NCBI RefSeq assembly: GCF_041435435.1
Contig: NZ_CP108494.1
Coordinates: 992,001-1,056,000, forward strand
Length of the DNA: 64,000 bases
Reading direction: 5' to 3'
Source: Streptomyces sp. NBC_01241
GTDB taxonomy: Bacteria > Actinomycetota > Actinomycetes > Streptomycetales > Streptomycetaceae
Part shown: positions 26,289 through 34,362 of the stretch, in pieces
Numbering within the stretch: the stretch's first letter is position 1
Layout of the letters: each line of letters opens with the position of its first letter
The notes under the pieces: model-generated
Database searches by the model: none
What the model saw: the letters and a program-made list of their open reading frames with translations, nothing else
Told to the model about the DNA's origin: nothing
Translations under genes and position numbers: made by a program

Positions 26289-27683
26289 TCAGCTCCCGAA
26301 CCCGAGGCCGATCCGGTCGAGGGTCTTGAGCCAGAGGTTTCGGCGCCCGAAGTTCTCGTCCGCGCGGGCGAGGGACCACGTGGTGGCCTGGATTCCCGCC
26401 CATCGGAGCGGTTCCGGCGGAAAGGGAAGGGGCTTGCGCCGCACCATCTCCAGTCGGGTCCGCTCCGTGCGCTCGCCGGCCAAGAGGTCGAGCATCACCT
26501 CGGCGCCGAAGCGGGTCGCACCCACACCGAGGCCGGTGAATCCGGCCGCGAAGGCGACTCTGTCCCGGTGGGTGGTGTCGAAGAACGCGGAGAAACGGCT
26601 GCAGGTGTCGATTGCGCCGCCCCAGGCATGGGTGAAGCGCAGTCCTTCCAGTTGGGGAAAGGTCCGGAAGAAGTGCCGGGCCAGGGTGGCGAAGGTCTCC
26701 GGCCGCTGGTCGTGCTCAGCACGCACCCGACCCCGGTAGTGGTACACGGCGTCGTAACCACCCCACAGAATGCGGTTGTCGGCGGAGAGCCGCACGTAGT
26801 GGAACTGGTTGGCGACGTCGGAGAATCCCTGCCGGTTGTGCCAGCCGACAGAGGCGAGCTGTTCGTCCGTCAGTGGCTCCGTCATCAGCGCGTAGTCGTA
26901 CACGGGGACGGTGTAGAGGCGGTGCCGCTTGACCAGGGAGGGGAAGGCGTTGGTCGCGAGAGCGACCCGGTTCGCCAGGATGCGTCCGTACGGGGTCCGC
27001 ACCGTGATCCCCGGGTCGGCCTCCGCGATGGCCGTTGCCCGGGTGCGCTCGTGGATGCGTACGCCGATGTCCAGACACGCCTGCTTGAGGCCCCATGCAA
27101 GACGTGCGGGGTTGAGCATCGCCGTACCCTCCTCGTCCCAGAGCGCGCCCAGGAAGGTCGGTGAGTTGATCTCGGCACGGACCTGGTCGGCGTCGAGCAC
27201 TGTCTGCTCGGAGCCGTAGCGGGCGGCAAGCGCGGCCAACTCGTGCAAGTCGTCGACCTGGTACGGCTCGGTCGCCACGTTGAGGGAGCCGGTGCGCTCC
27301 CAGTCGCAGTCGATGCCGTAACGCTTGATCGTGTCCTCGATCGCCTGGAGGTTCTGGATACCGAGCCGTTCCAGCTCGGAGAGCTCGTCGGGCCAGCGAT
27401 CAAGGCCGTTGCCCAGACCGTGAGTGAGGCTGGATTCGCAGAAACCGCCGTTGCGCCCGGACGCGGCCCAGCCGATTTCCTCGCCTTCGATCAGGACGAC
27501 GTCACGGGAGGGGTCGCGCTCCTTGGCGATCAGAGCGGTCCACAGGCCGGAGTAGCCACCGCCCACCACGAGCAGATCGCAGCTGGTGTCGGCGACCAGG
27601 GCCGATGTGGCCTGCGGGCGGCCGGGGTCATCCAGCCAGAACGGGGTGGGGCTGGCATCCCGGAGCGCGTGGACGGGATCCAT
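26289..27683 (-). CDS. FAD-dependent oxidoreductase, DAO (glycine/D-amino acid oxidase) family
   Basis: 464 residues. The Rossmann motif GGGYSGLWTA is at 41-50, followed by the conserved GWAASGRNGGFCESSLTHG segment and, near the end, AFAAGFTGLGVGATRFGAE. This type (similar to gamma-glutamylputrescine oxidase) deaminates amines or N-modified amino acids with FAD. GAGGAG lies six bases before the ATG. A perfect TGTCAAC-GGC-GTTGACA operator lies 74 bases upstream. It probably works with the permease, amidase and amidohydrolase nearby in using an amide or amine substrate; the substrate is not known. Confidence 0.85.
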   Translation of the reverse strand: MDPVHALRDASPTPFWLDDPGRPQATSALVADTSCDLLVVGGGYSGLWTALIAKERDPSRDVVLIEGEEIGWAASGRNGGFCESSLTHGLGNGLDRWPDELSELERLGIQNLQAIEDTIKRYGIDCDWERTGSLNVATEPYQVDDLHELAALAARYGSEQTVLDADQVRAEINSPTFLGALWDEEGTAMLNPARLAWGLKQACLDIGVRIHERTRATAIAEADPGITVRTPYGRILANRVALATNAFPSLVKRHRLYTVPVYDYALMTEPLTDEQLASVGWHNRQGFSDVANQFHYVRLSADNRILWGGYDAVYHYRGRVRAEHDQRPETFATLARHFFRTFPQLEGLRFTHAWGGAIDTCSRFSAFFDTTHRDRVAFAAGFTGLGVGATRFGAEVMLDLLAGERTERTRLEMVRRKPLPFPPEPLRWAGIQATTWSLARADENFGRRNLWLKTLDRIGLGFGS

Positions 27684-27756
27684 GAAGGACTCCTCGGGTG
27701 GTGCGTGGTGCGGCTGGGCCAATGGGTCCTGCCATCAGACTCCAGCCCGAGATTGA

Positions 27757-27773
27757 TGTCAACGGCGTTGACA
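27757..27773 (-). promoter_or_regulatory. Putative TetR operator, site C
   Basis: TGTCAACGGCGTTGACA, a perfect 7-7 inverted repeat with a three-base centre, between the oxidase start and the 3' end of the TetR gene. It is the most symmetrical of the three sites. Confidence 0.7.
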
Positions 27774-27884
27774 TAAGCCTCACTGCGTCGCACCCGGACC
27801 CGGGCCGCGACGCGGCCAGGGCATGCTGCGATCGGCCTGATCCGCGCCCCGGCGGGGCGTGGTGCGAAAGCGCCCGGTCCGGAC

Positions 27885-28592
27885 TCAGCCGGCCGCCCCG
27901 GGCAACTTCGCTTCAACGGCGTCGAGCAGCAACTCCAGCGCGAACGGATAGCCGCTGAGCATCATGTCGGCGGCCAACAGGCTTACGGTGGCGGCGATGT
28001 GGGGGTAGTCGTTCGCATCCAGGCGGCCGTAGCGGTCCTGCCACACCTGGAGATCGGCCGCCTGCGCGGTAGCCGGAAGGGCGAGTGCCGCCGCGTCCAG
28101 GGCCGCGAAGGCGAGCGCCTGGTCCACGAAGGCGTGATAGATCCGCACCGCGTCCCGGTCCTGGAAACCCGCCGACCGCAGCACCCCGAGGATCGTCTCC
28201 ACGGCCCGCGTCTCGTTGTTCCGCCCGGTCGTCCGGTGCGCCGCCAACAGAGCAGCCTGGGGGTGCGCCTGGTAGGAGGCATGGACGCGCAGACCCAGCT
28301 CGCACAGGTCGGTACGCCATTCTCCGACGGGCTGCCAGCCCCGCCGGGCACGACCGATGAGCTCGTCGGCGATCGCCAGCAGCAGGTCGTCGGTGTTGCG
28401 GAAGTACCGGTAGAGCGCACTGGGGTCGGCCCCCAGCGCGGCCCCCAGCCGCCGGACCGTCAGAGCGTCCGCTCCGTGCTGGCCGACCAACCGCAGGGCC
28501 GTCTCCACGATGACCTGCTCGGACAGCACCGTGCCCTGCTTCGTCGGCCTTCTGCGCCGCCGCTGCGGCTCCGGAACCACACGCTCATTCAT
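27885..28592 (-). CDS. TetR family transcriptional repressor
   Basis: 235 residues. The N-terminal helix-turn-helix is ALTVRRLGAALGADPSALYR (about 45-65). The C-terminal domain resembles TetR_C (tetracycline-repressor-like ligand domain). It lies between the oxidase it probably controls and the divergent permease. A copy of the operator lies 14-30 bases before its own ATG, so autorepression is likely. ATG 28592 was chosen because upstream starts would place the operator inside the gene. Confidence 0.88.
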   Translation of the reverse strand: MNERVVPEPQRRRRRPTKQGTVLSEQVIVETALRLVGQHGADALTVRRLGAALGADPSALYRYFRNTDDLLLAIADELIGRARRGWQPVGEWRTDLCELGLRVHASYQAHPQAALLAAHRTTGRNNETRAVETILGVLRSAGFQDRDAVRIYHAFVDQALAFAALDAAALALPATAQAADLQVWQDRYGRLDANDYPHIAATVSLLAADMMLSGYPFALELLLDAVEAKLPGAAG

Positions 28593-28605
28593 GGTGCGGA
28601 GCTTA

Positions 28606-28622
28606 TGACAACGCCATTGACG
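28606..28622 (+). promoter_or_regulatory. Putative TetR operator, site B
   Basis: TGACAACGCCATTGACG, in the divergent promoter between the TetR and permease genes. It matches 14 of 17 bases with the reverse of site C, and the preceding CTTA is shared by all three sites. Confidence 0.7.
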
Positions 28623-28711
28623 TGTGAAGGGGGCAACGGTTTCATGGCCTGCCATCCGGCCCCTTGGGCCACCTTCCCCCCGAAGCAAGGCGACGACCGT
28701 TGGCGGTACCA

Positions 28712-30214
28712 GTGAAGAACGCAAGCACCGCGCCGAGAAGAAGCGCCCAGGACCCGCCGACAGCAATGCGGAAATCCATAGGCGTCGTCGACGGCATCGT
28801 CCTCGCCGCGTCGAGCACAGCGGCCACCAGCAGTATCGGCATCGGACTCGGCCTGATGGCGAGCATCGTCGGCCTGCACCTGCCGGCGATCATGCTTCTG
28901 GCCTTCCTGCCCGTGCTCGGCATAGCCGGCGGATACGGGCGCCTCAACCGCGTCGCACCCAACGCGGGCAGCAGTTACAAGTGGGTCGGGCGCGTCTTCA
29001 GTCCCTGGCTGGGCTTCCTGGTCGGATGGGTCAATGTCGTCGGCACCATCGTGTTCATGGCCTACACCACCACGGTGACGGGCTCGGCGATCATCCAGCT
29101 CCTGGGCCAGGCCGACCTCCACAGCGTCGGCGGCCTCTCCCTCGATCCGGACTCCACCCTCCAGTCCACTCTTCTCGGCATGGCCGTCCTGGTCGCTGCC
29201 GCGCTGGTCGCCGTTCGCGGGCTCGATCTGGCCGCGCGTCTCCAGAAGTACCTGCTGATCTTCGAGTACGGCGTGCTGCTCGCGTTCTGCGGCTATGGCC
29301 TGTTCGCCGGGGACCAGCCCTTCTCGCTCCAGTGGTACAACCCCTTCGACATCCCCTCGGCCGCGGCCCTCGCCCAGGGCATGGTGCTCGCGGTCTTCTG
29401 CTATTGGGGCTTCGAGTCGGTCTTCAGCGTCGGTGAAGAGGTCAGTGACCCGCGGGACGCCTCCCGCGGCGGGTTCATCGCCCTGACCGTCATGCTTCTC
29501 CTCTTCCTGCTCGCCGGCACCGCCTTCCAACGGGTCCTGCCGCTGGACGAGTTGGCGGGCAACGGCGCGCAAGGGCTCGCCTACTTCGGTACGAAGCTCG
29601 CCGACCAACCGTTGGCCGCACTGCCGCTCATCGCCCTCATGTTCTCCGCGGTGGCGTCGCTCCAGGCTTCGGTCATCCCCACCGCCCGAGGGATGTACGC
29701 GATGGGCCGCGACGGTGTCCTCGGCCCCGTCTGGACACGCCTGCACCCCAAGCACGGGACCCCCGCCGTCGGCACCATGCTGATCACCGCGATCGCCCTG
29801 GTCCTCGCCGCGATGGCACTGGTCATCCCCACCGTCAACGACTTGATCTTCGCCGCCGTGAACGCGATCGGAATCGTCGTCGCCCTCTACTACGCCCTCA
29901 CCGCCGCGGCCGCCGCGGTGTGCTTCCGCCACTTGCTCCGCACATCACCACTGGAGGGCCTGCGCGCGGTCGTCGGACCGGTGCTGGGCGCGCTCGCGCT
30001 GCTCGTCACCGGCGGCTACCTCACCTGGACGTTCTATCGCTCCACCGATCACTTCGAAGTCTCCGCCGACAACGGCTGGTTCGCACTGCTCGTCCCGGTC
30101 CTGATGATCGGCTCCGGCCTGCTGGCCGCCGCGTGGGCCCGCTGGCACCACCGGTCGTCCTATTTCACCGATACCCGTGACGCCGCCGGCAGCGAACCGG
30201 CAGGCGCCCTCTGA
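28712..30214 (+). CDS. APC superfamily amino acid/amine permease
   Basis: About 500 residues with twelve predicted helices. The first begins IGVVDGIVLAASSTAATSSI, and the GxG region of helix 1 (GIGLGLMASIVGLH) and the conserved cytoplasmic loop ARGMYAMGRDGVLGPVW fit the APC family. GTG 28712 is the chosen start; an ATG at 28766 would still keep all helices. It is divergent from the TetR gene across a shared operator. It likely imports the amine or amide handled by the neighbouring oxidase and amidase. Confidence 0.85.
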   Translation: MKNASTAPRRSAQDPPTAMRKSIGVVDGIVLAASSTAATSSIGIGLGLMASIVGLHLPAIMLLAFLPVLGIAGGYGRLNRVAPNAGSSYKWVGRVFSPWLGFLVGWVNVVGTIVFMAYTTTVTGSAIIQLLGQADLHSVGGLSLDPDSTLQSTLLGMAVLVAAALVAVRGLDLAARLQKYLLIFEYGVLLAFCGYGLFAGDQPFSLQWYNPFDIPSAAALAQGMVLAVFCYWGFESVFSVGEEVSDPRDASRGGFIALTVMLLLFLLAGTAFQRVLPLDELAGNGAQGLAYFGTKLADQPLAALPLIALMFSAVASLQASVIPTARGMYAMGRDGVLGPVWTRLHPKHGTPAVGTMLITAIALVLAAMALVIPTVNDLIFAAVNAIGIVVALYYALTAAAAAVCFRHLLRTSPLEGLRAVVGPVLGALALLVTGGYLTWTFYRSTDHFEVSADNGWFALLVPVLMIGSGLLAAAWARWHHRSSYFTDTRDAAGSEPAGAL

Positions 30215-30496
30215 CCGGCACCCTGCCGACGCGCGGCACGGACCGCGGCACCTCGTTCCCTCCAGCATCCCGCTCGCGGACCGCCGACCCATCAGGAACA
30301 CCTCCCAAGGCGAAGGCCGATACGGCCTTCATCGCCGAACCCCCCGTCCCACCATGCCCGCCGTGACCAGTCCCCGACATCCCCATACCCGCCACCGGAC
30401 TCCGGGGCCGCAGCCCCGGACGGGATCCGGCCCCACGTCCGCGCATGCTCCCGCGTACTCACGCGACTCCTCCGATTCAACGCAAAGGATCACCCC

Positions 30497-31924
30497 ATGA
30501 CCGACCTCACCGACATTGCCTATCTGCCGGCGACCGAGGCCCTGCGCCGATTCCGCGACCGTTCCCTGTCACCGGTCGAGCTGATGAGCGCGGTCATCGC
30601 GCGTGCCGAAGCCGTCGAGCCGAAGATCAACGCCCTTGCCGAGCAGACCTTCGAGGAGGCGCTCGCCGCCGCCCGCGTGGCCGAAGCGCGGTACGGCGGC
30701 AAGGGCGAGGCACCTCGCGCCCTGGAGGGCCTCGCGGTCGCGACGAAGGAGGAGCAGCCCATCGCGGGCCGCCGAAGCACAGACGGCTCCTTGGCGTTCC
30801 AGGACGAGATCGCCGAGCAGACGCACCCGGTGATCGAGCGGGTCCAGGCTGCCGGTGGCATCGTGCATGCACGGACCACAACCCCGGAGTTCAGCTGCGC
30901 GGGGTACACACAGTCCCGGCTGTGGGGCGTCACCCGCAACCCGTGGAACCTCGAGTTCAGTCCGGGCGGCTCCTCCGGCGGCGCAGGCGCCGCGCTCGCG
31001 GCGGGTGAAACGACGCTCGCAACCGGCTCCGACATCGGCGGCTCGATCCGCATCCCCGCTTCGTACACGGGCACGGTCGGCTACAAGCCGCCGTACGGGC
31101 GCGTGCCGGCGATGACGCCGTTCAACCTCGACACGTACTGCCACGACGGCCCGATGGCGCGCACCGTCGGCGACTGCGCCCTGCTGGAGAACGTCATCGC
31201 GGGGCCCCACCCGTTGGACGCGGTCTCGCTGCGGCCTGGACTCGTCCTGCCCGAGCGGTTCGAGGGCGTCGAAGGCCTGCGGGTGGCGCTTTCGGTCACC
31301 CTCGGGGACTGGCCGGTCGATCTCGAGGTCGAGGCCAACACCCGCGCGGTCGCGGAGGCACTGCGCACCGCCGGGGCCGTCGTCGAGGAGGTAGAGGTCC
31401 CCATCATGCGGGCGGACGTGATGCGGGCAGCAATGATCCACTTCGGTTCGATCTTCGGCCCGTACATTGCATCGGTTGCTGCCGAGCACAGCGACCGACT
31501 CACCACGTACGCGCTTGACTTCGCTCAGCGGGCTGCCGAGGCCGTCCGCGAGCCCGGCAGCTTCCTGCAGGGCCTTGAGACCGAGGCCGCGGTGCAGACG
31601 ACGCTCGGCGCCCTGCTGGACCGCTACGACGTCCTGCTGTGCCCGACGACCGCAATCCCCGCGCTCAGGGCGGACGACGACTACCTGTCGACCAAGGTTG
31701 TGATCAACGGTGTCGAACTGGACTTCTATCTGGAATCGGCGATGACCACAGCGTTCAACATAGCCAGCCGCTGCCCGGTGCTGAGCGTGCCGTCCGGTTT
31801 CGCCTCGACCGGAGTGCCGACGGGGGTACAGGTCGTCGGACGCACCTACGACGACGCCACGGTCTTCCGTGCCGCGGCAGCGATCGAATCCGTCCGCCCC
31901 TGGAACAGCTTCCCGGTCCTCTGA
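30497..31924 (+). CDS. Amidase signature family hydrolase
   Basis: 475 residues. The Ser-cisSer-Lys triad is visible: Lys84 (VATKEEQPIAG), Ser160 (SPGGSSGGAGAALAAG) and Ser183 (GSDIGGSIRIPASYTG). AAAGGA lies seven bases before the ATG. It hydrolyses amides to carboxylate and amine or ammonia. It lies 282 bases after the permease, and that gap shows no gene. It may be co-transcribed with the permease under the TetR operator. No export signal is seen. Confidence 0.9.
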   Translation: MTDLTDIAYLPATEALRRFRDRSLSPVELMSAVIARAEAVEPKINALAEQTFEEALAAARVAEARYGGKGEAPRALEGLAVATKEEQPIAGRRSTDGSLAFQDEIAEQTHPVIERVQAAGGIVHARTTTPEFSCAGYTQSRLWGVTRNPWNLEFSPGGSSGGAGAALAAGETTLATGSDIGGSIRIPASYTGTVGYKPPYGRVPAMTPFNLDTYCHDGPMARTVGDCALLENVIAGPHPLDAVSLRPGLVLPERFEGVEGLRVALSVTLGDWPVDLEVEANTRAVAEALRTAGAVVEEVEVPIMRADVMRAAMIHFGSIFGPYIASVAAEHSDRLTTYALDFAQRAAEAVREPGSFLQGLETEAAVQTTLGALLDRYDVLLCPTTAIPALRADDDYLSTKVVINGVELDFYLESAMTTAFNIASRCPVLSVPSGFASTGVPTGVQVVGRTYDDATVFRAAAAIESVRPWNSFPVL

Positions 31925-31931
31925 CGCAGCG

Positions 31932-32448
31932 TCATTCCGCCGGAACCACGGGCCAGGGGTTCTGCCGCGGGAGGTCGGGCGCAGACCGACGCAGGCAACC
32001 GCACGTCGCCGAGCGGACGGTGTACTCCCGGACGAGCCCGTCCGCCACCGCCGCAACGATCTCTTGCCGGGAACCGACCTCGCTGATGTCGAGGCGGACC
32101 GCGGGGTGTTTGTGGGTGAATCCCCCGCCCAGGAGGCCACCGCCTCAGCTGACGTGTCCGGTGTGCACATCACGGTGAGGACGCCGCCCCCGACCTCATG
32201 GTCGCCGCGCATCGCGTCGTGGGCGGCGACCACGTCGTCGAGCACCCGCCGCGCCGGCGGGACCAGCTCCCAGCCCGCCGAGGCGGGCACGAGGCGGCGG
32301 GTGGTGCGATGGAACAGGGAGATCTTCACCTCACGTAACAGGGCACGGATCGAGCCGGAGAGGGTGGGTGTGCGACAGGTGGAGCCGCTCCGCCGCGCGC
32401 CCCGGACCTCCGTGGTCCACCACAGCCAGAAAGTGTTCCGGCTGTCTC
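31932..32448 (-). pseudogene. LysR family regulator, frameshifted
   Basis: Three segments in different frames line up with one LysR protein: EHFLAVVDHGGPGRAAERLH, then TLSGSIRALLREVKISLFHR with VPPARRVLDDVVAAHDAM and GGGVLTVMCTPDTS, then THKHPAVRLDISEVGSRQEI to a stop at 31932-31934. At least two frameshifts separate them and most of the ligand-binding domain is absent. The first segment is fused in frame to an acyl-CoA dehydrogenase remnant, so the LysR start codon is also gone. Confidence 0.75.
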
Positions 32449-32690
32449 GGCTCGCCGCCGGGCAACTGGACGCAACGGTCCGCCACCCGGCCCGCCATCT
32501 CGGAACAGAACGGCTTGGCCGCTGCGATGCGATGCCGTGGGATGCTGCCGGAGTCGAAGGCCCGGGCCGCATCCACGGTCAGGGCCCGGCCGGCCTCCAG
32601 GTCCGCGAAGCAGCCGCCGAGATCCGCCTGCGCGGCACCGAGGTCCTCAGCCAGGGCGCCCTCCGACGGAAAAGCCCCTGCTGTAAACGG
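32449..32690 (-). pseudogene. Acyl-CoA dehydrogenase, internal/C-terminal fragment
   Basis: The minus strand reads GALAEDLGAAQADLGGCFAD, then IPRHRIAAAKPFCSEMAGRV and ADRCVQLPGG. These resemble the last helices of acyl-CoA dehydrogenases (AxAK near the QxxGG motif). About 80 residues remain. The frame continues without a break into LysR sequence, which marks a deletion junction near 32449. Confidence 0.55.
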
Positions 32691-32798
32691 AAGCCTTAAC
32701 GGTGTTTTGGCAGGTCAGGCGGACAGAACCGGCGTAAAACGGATGACCCCAAGATTAGGACTCCCCAACCAGCACATCGTGGGCTTAACTTAGGTGTC

Positions 32799-33275
32799 AT
32801 GACCTCCCCCCGCTCCACCTACGGCGGCGGCTACTACGCCGCACCGTCGTTCCCCGACACCCCGATCTACGACTCCCTGGTCGCGGAGCGGGGCACCCCT
32901 CAGATCGCCCCGATCCGAGTGCCTGCCGCCTATGACACCGGCAACAGCTACCTGCCGGCTCTCCCGGCGGCCCTGCCGGCTCTTCCCGCGGCACCTTCCC
33001 AGCCCGGCCCGTCGTACGGCTACCAGCAGCCGGCCCAGCAGGGTTACGCGCCGGTGCAGCCCCCGCAGTTGCAGCAGGCCCCGGCGCCGTACATCCCGCA
33101 GCAGCCGACCGCGACCCGCGGCGGATACCAGGCGGCGCCCTACACGCCGCAGCAGCAACGGCCCGCGCCGGGCACCGGGTACGAGGCGATGCGTCCGGCG
33201 TCGCCGCGCCCCGCACCCGCGCCCTCGCCGTACGAGGACCCGTACAACCGCCCGCACCAGGGCCGGGGGTACTGA
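32799..33275 (+). CDS. DUF6643-like Pro/Gln-rich protein
   Basis: 158 residues. A short N-terminal segment (MTSPRSTYGGGYYAAPSFPD, then TPIYDSLVAERGTPQIAPIR) is followed by a long low-complexity region rich in Pro, Gln, Ala and Tyr. The N-terminal part is the conserved portion of a Streptomyces family I recall as DUF6643. No enzyme motif, signal peptide or helix is present. The function is unknown; the tail is probably disordered. Confidence 0.7.
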   Translation: MTSPRSTYGGGYYAAPSFPDTPIYDSLVAERGTPQIAPIRVPAAYDTGNSYLPALPAALPALPAAPSQPGPSYGYQQPAQQGYAPVQPPQLQQAPAPYIPQQPTATRGGYQAAPYTPQQQRPAPGTGYEAMRPASPRPAPAPSPYEDPYNRPHQGRGY

Positions 33276-33601
33276 ACCGGGGAGTCGCACACGGTCGTAC
33301 CGAGGTCGTCGTCGAGCCGTGGGGACTCGTCGGCGGCCTCGACGTTCCCGCACCGGGCCGGGTACCGCCCGTCGTGACTCCGTGCCGCCCTCGCGCGACG
33401 TGCCGCCCTCCTCGGCCGGCCCGTACAACCCTTCAGGTCGCTCGGGCGCCCCGGACGGGCCGTCAGTCTCTTTCGGTGGGCGGGGAACTCACGGGACCGG
33501 TCCGCGCGTTGCCCCGGGGTGACGTTCCTCTCTCTTCGCCACACCAGCGCGCGAAGCGCGCCGTATCGGGTTAAGACGGATACGGAAGGGGGTGCGGGAC
33601 T
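33276..33601. other. 326-base gap, nothing recognised
   Basis: GC-rich sequence between the DUF6643 gene and the membrane protein. One frame stays open but shows no start, ribosome binding site or familiar motif. No clear terminator. Confidence 0.5.
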
Positions 33602-34210
33602 GTGCGAGCGCTTACGGGCGTGTGGCGCTGGCGGCACAATCCCCTGCGCCGCGCTACTGACCGGCGCGAGGCGTGGGTGGCATTGGTCGCGCTGATTCTC
33701 ATGGTGCTGGCGGCGCCGGCGCTGGGCTGGCGGTGCGGATCGTTCACCGATGACGCCCTGCAGAAGTCGGTGCGGGCCCAGCGGGCCCAACGCCATGCCA
33801 CGACCGCGGTCGTGCTGCGCCAGGCGCCGCAAGCGCCGCATTTCGTCACCGATCCCGAGGTGTCCTCGGAGCGCACCCCGCAGACCCGGGTGGTGGCGCG
33901 CTGGAAGGCTCCGGACGGCACCGACCGTCGCGGTACGGTGACCACCCTCTCCCGGCAGCCCGGGCCGGGCACCGAGGTGAAGATCTGGACGGACCTCGAC
34001 GGCCACCCCGCGCCGCGCCCCATGGACGCGTCGACTGCCCATACCCACGCGGCTCTGGCCGGGTTCGGGGTGATGCTGCTCGCCGTCGCGCTGATCGAGG
34101 GCTGCCGCCGCCTGATCGTCTGGCGCATGATGCGGGGGCGGTACATCAGGATCGACCGGGACTGGGCCGAGGCCGGTCCTGACTGGGGCAGGACCGGGAC
34201 CGGCAGCTGA
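33602..34210 (+). CDS. Rv1733c-like membrane protein
   Basis: 202 residues with two membrane segments: [16 protein letters not shown] at about 28-43 and [18 protein letters not shown] at about 150-168. They flank an external beta-rich domain containing [15 protein letters not shown] and [12 protein letters not shown]. The layout and the RHNPLRR N-terminus match the Rv1733c family of actinobacteria, whose role is unclear. GTG start after GGGGG. Confidence 0.8.
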   Translation: MRALTGVWRWRHNPLRRATDRREAWVALVALILMVLAAPALGWRCGSFTDDALQKSVRAQRAQRHATTAVVLRQAPQAPHFVTDPEVSSERTPQTRVVARWKAPDGTDRRGTVTTLSRQPGPGTEVKIWTDLDGHPAPRPMDASTAHTHAALAGFGVMLLAVALIEGCRRLIVWRMMRGRYIRIDRDWAEAGPDWGRTGTGS

Positions 34211-34362
34211 TCAGCCGGGATCGGGTCAACTCCCGCCCGCCGCGCGCGCTACGGTGGACCGGCCCGCCCGCTTCCTCGGCGGGCGGACCCGGGTTTCGCC
34301 GTGGCCGGAAGGCCGGTGGACCCGGGCATCACACACGCACGAGGTGGGGGCACAACAGCGCC

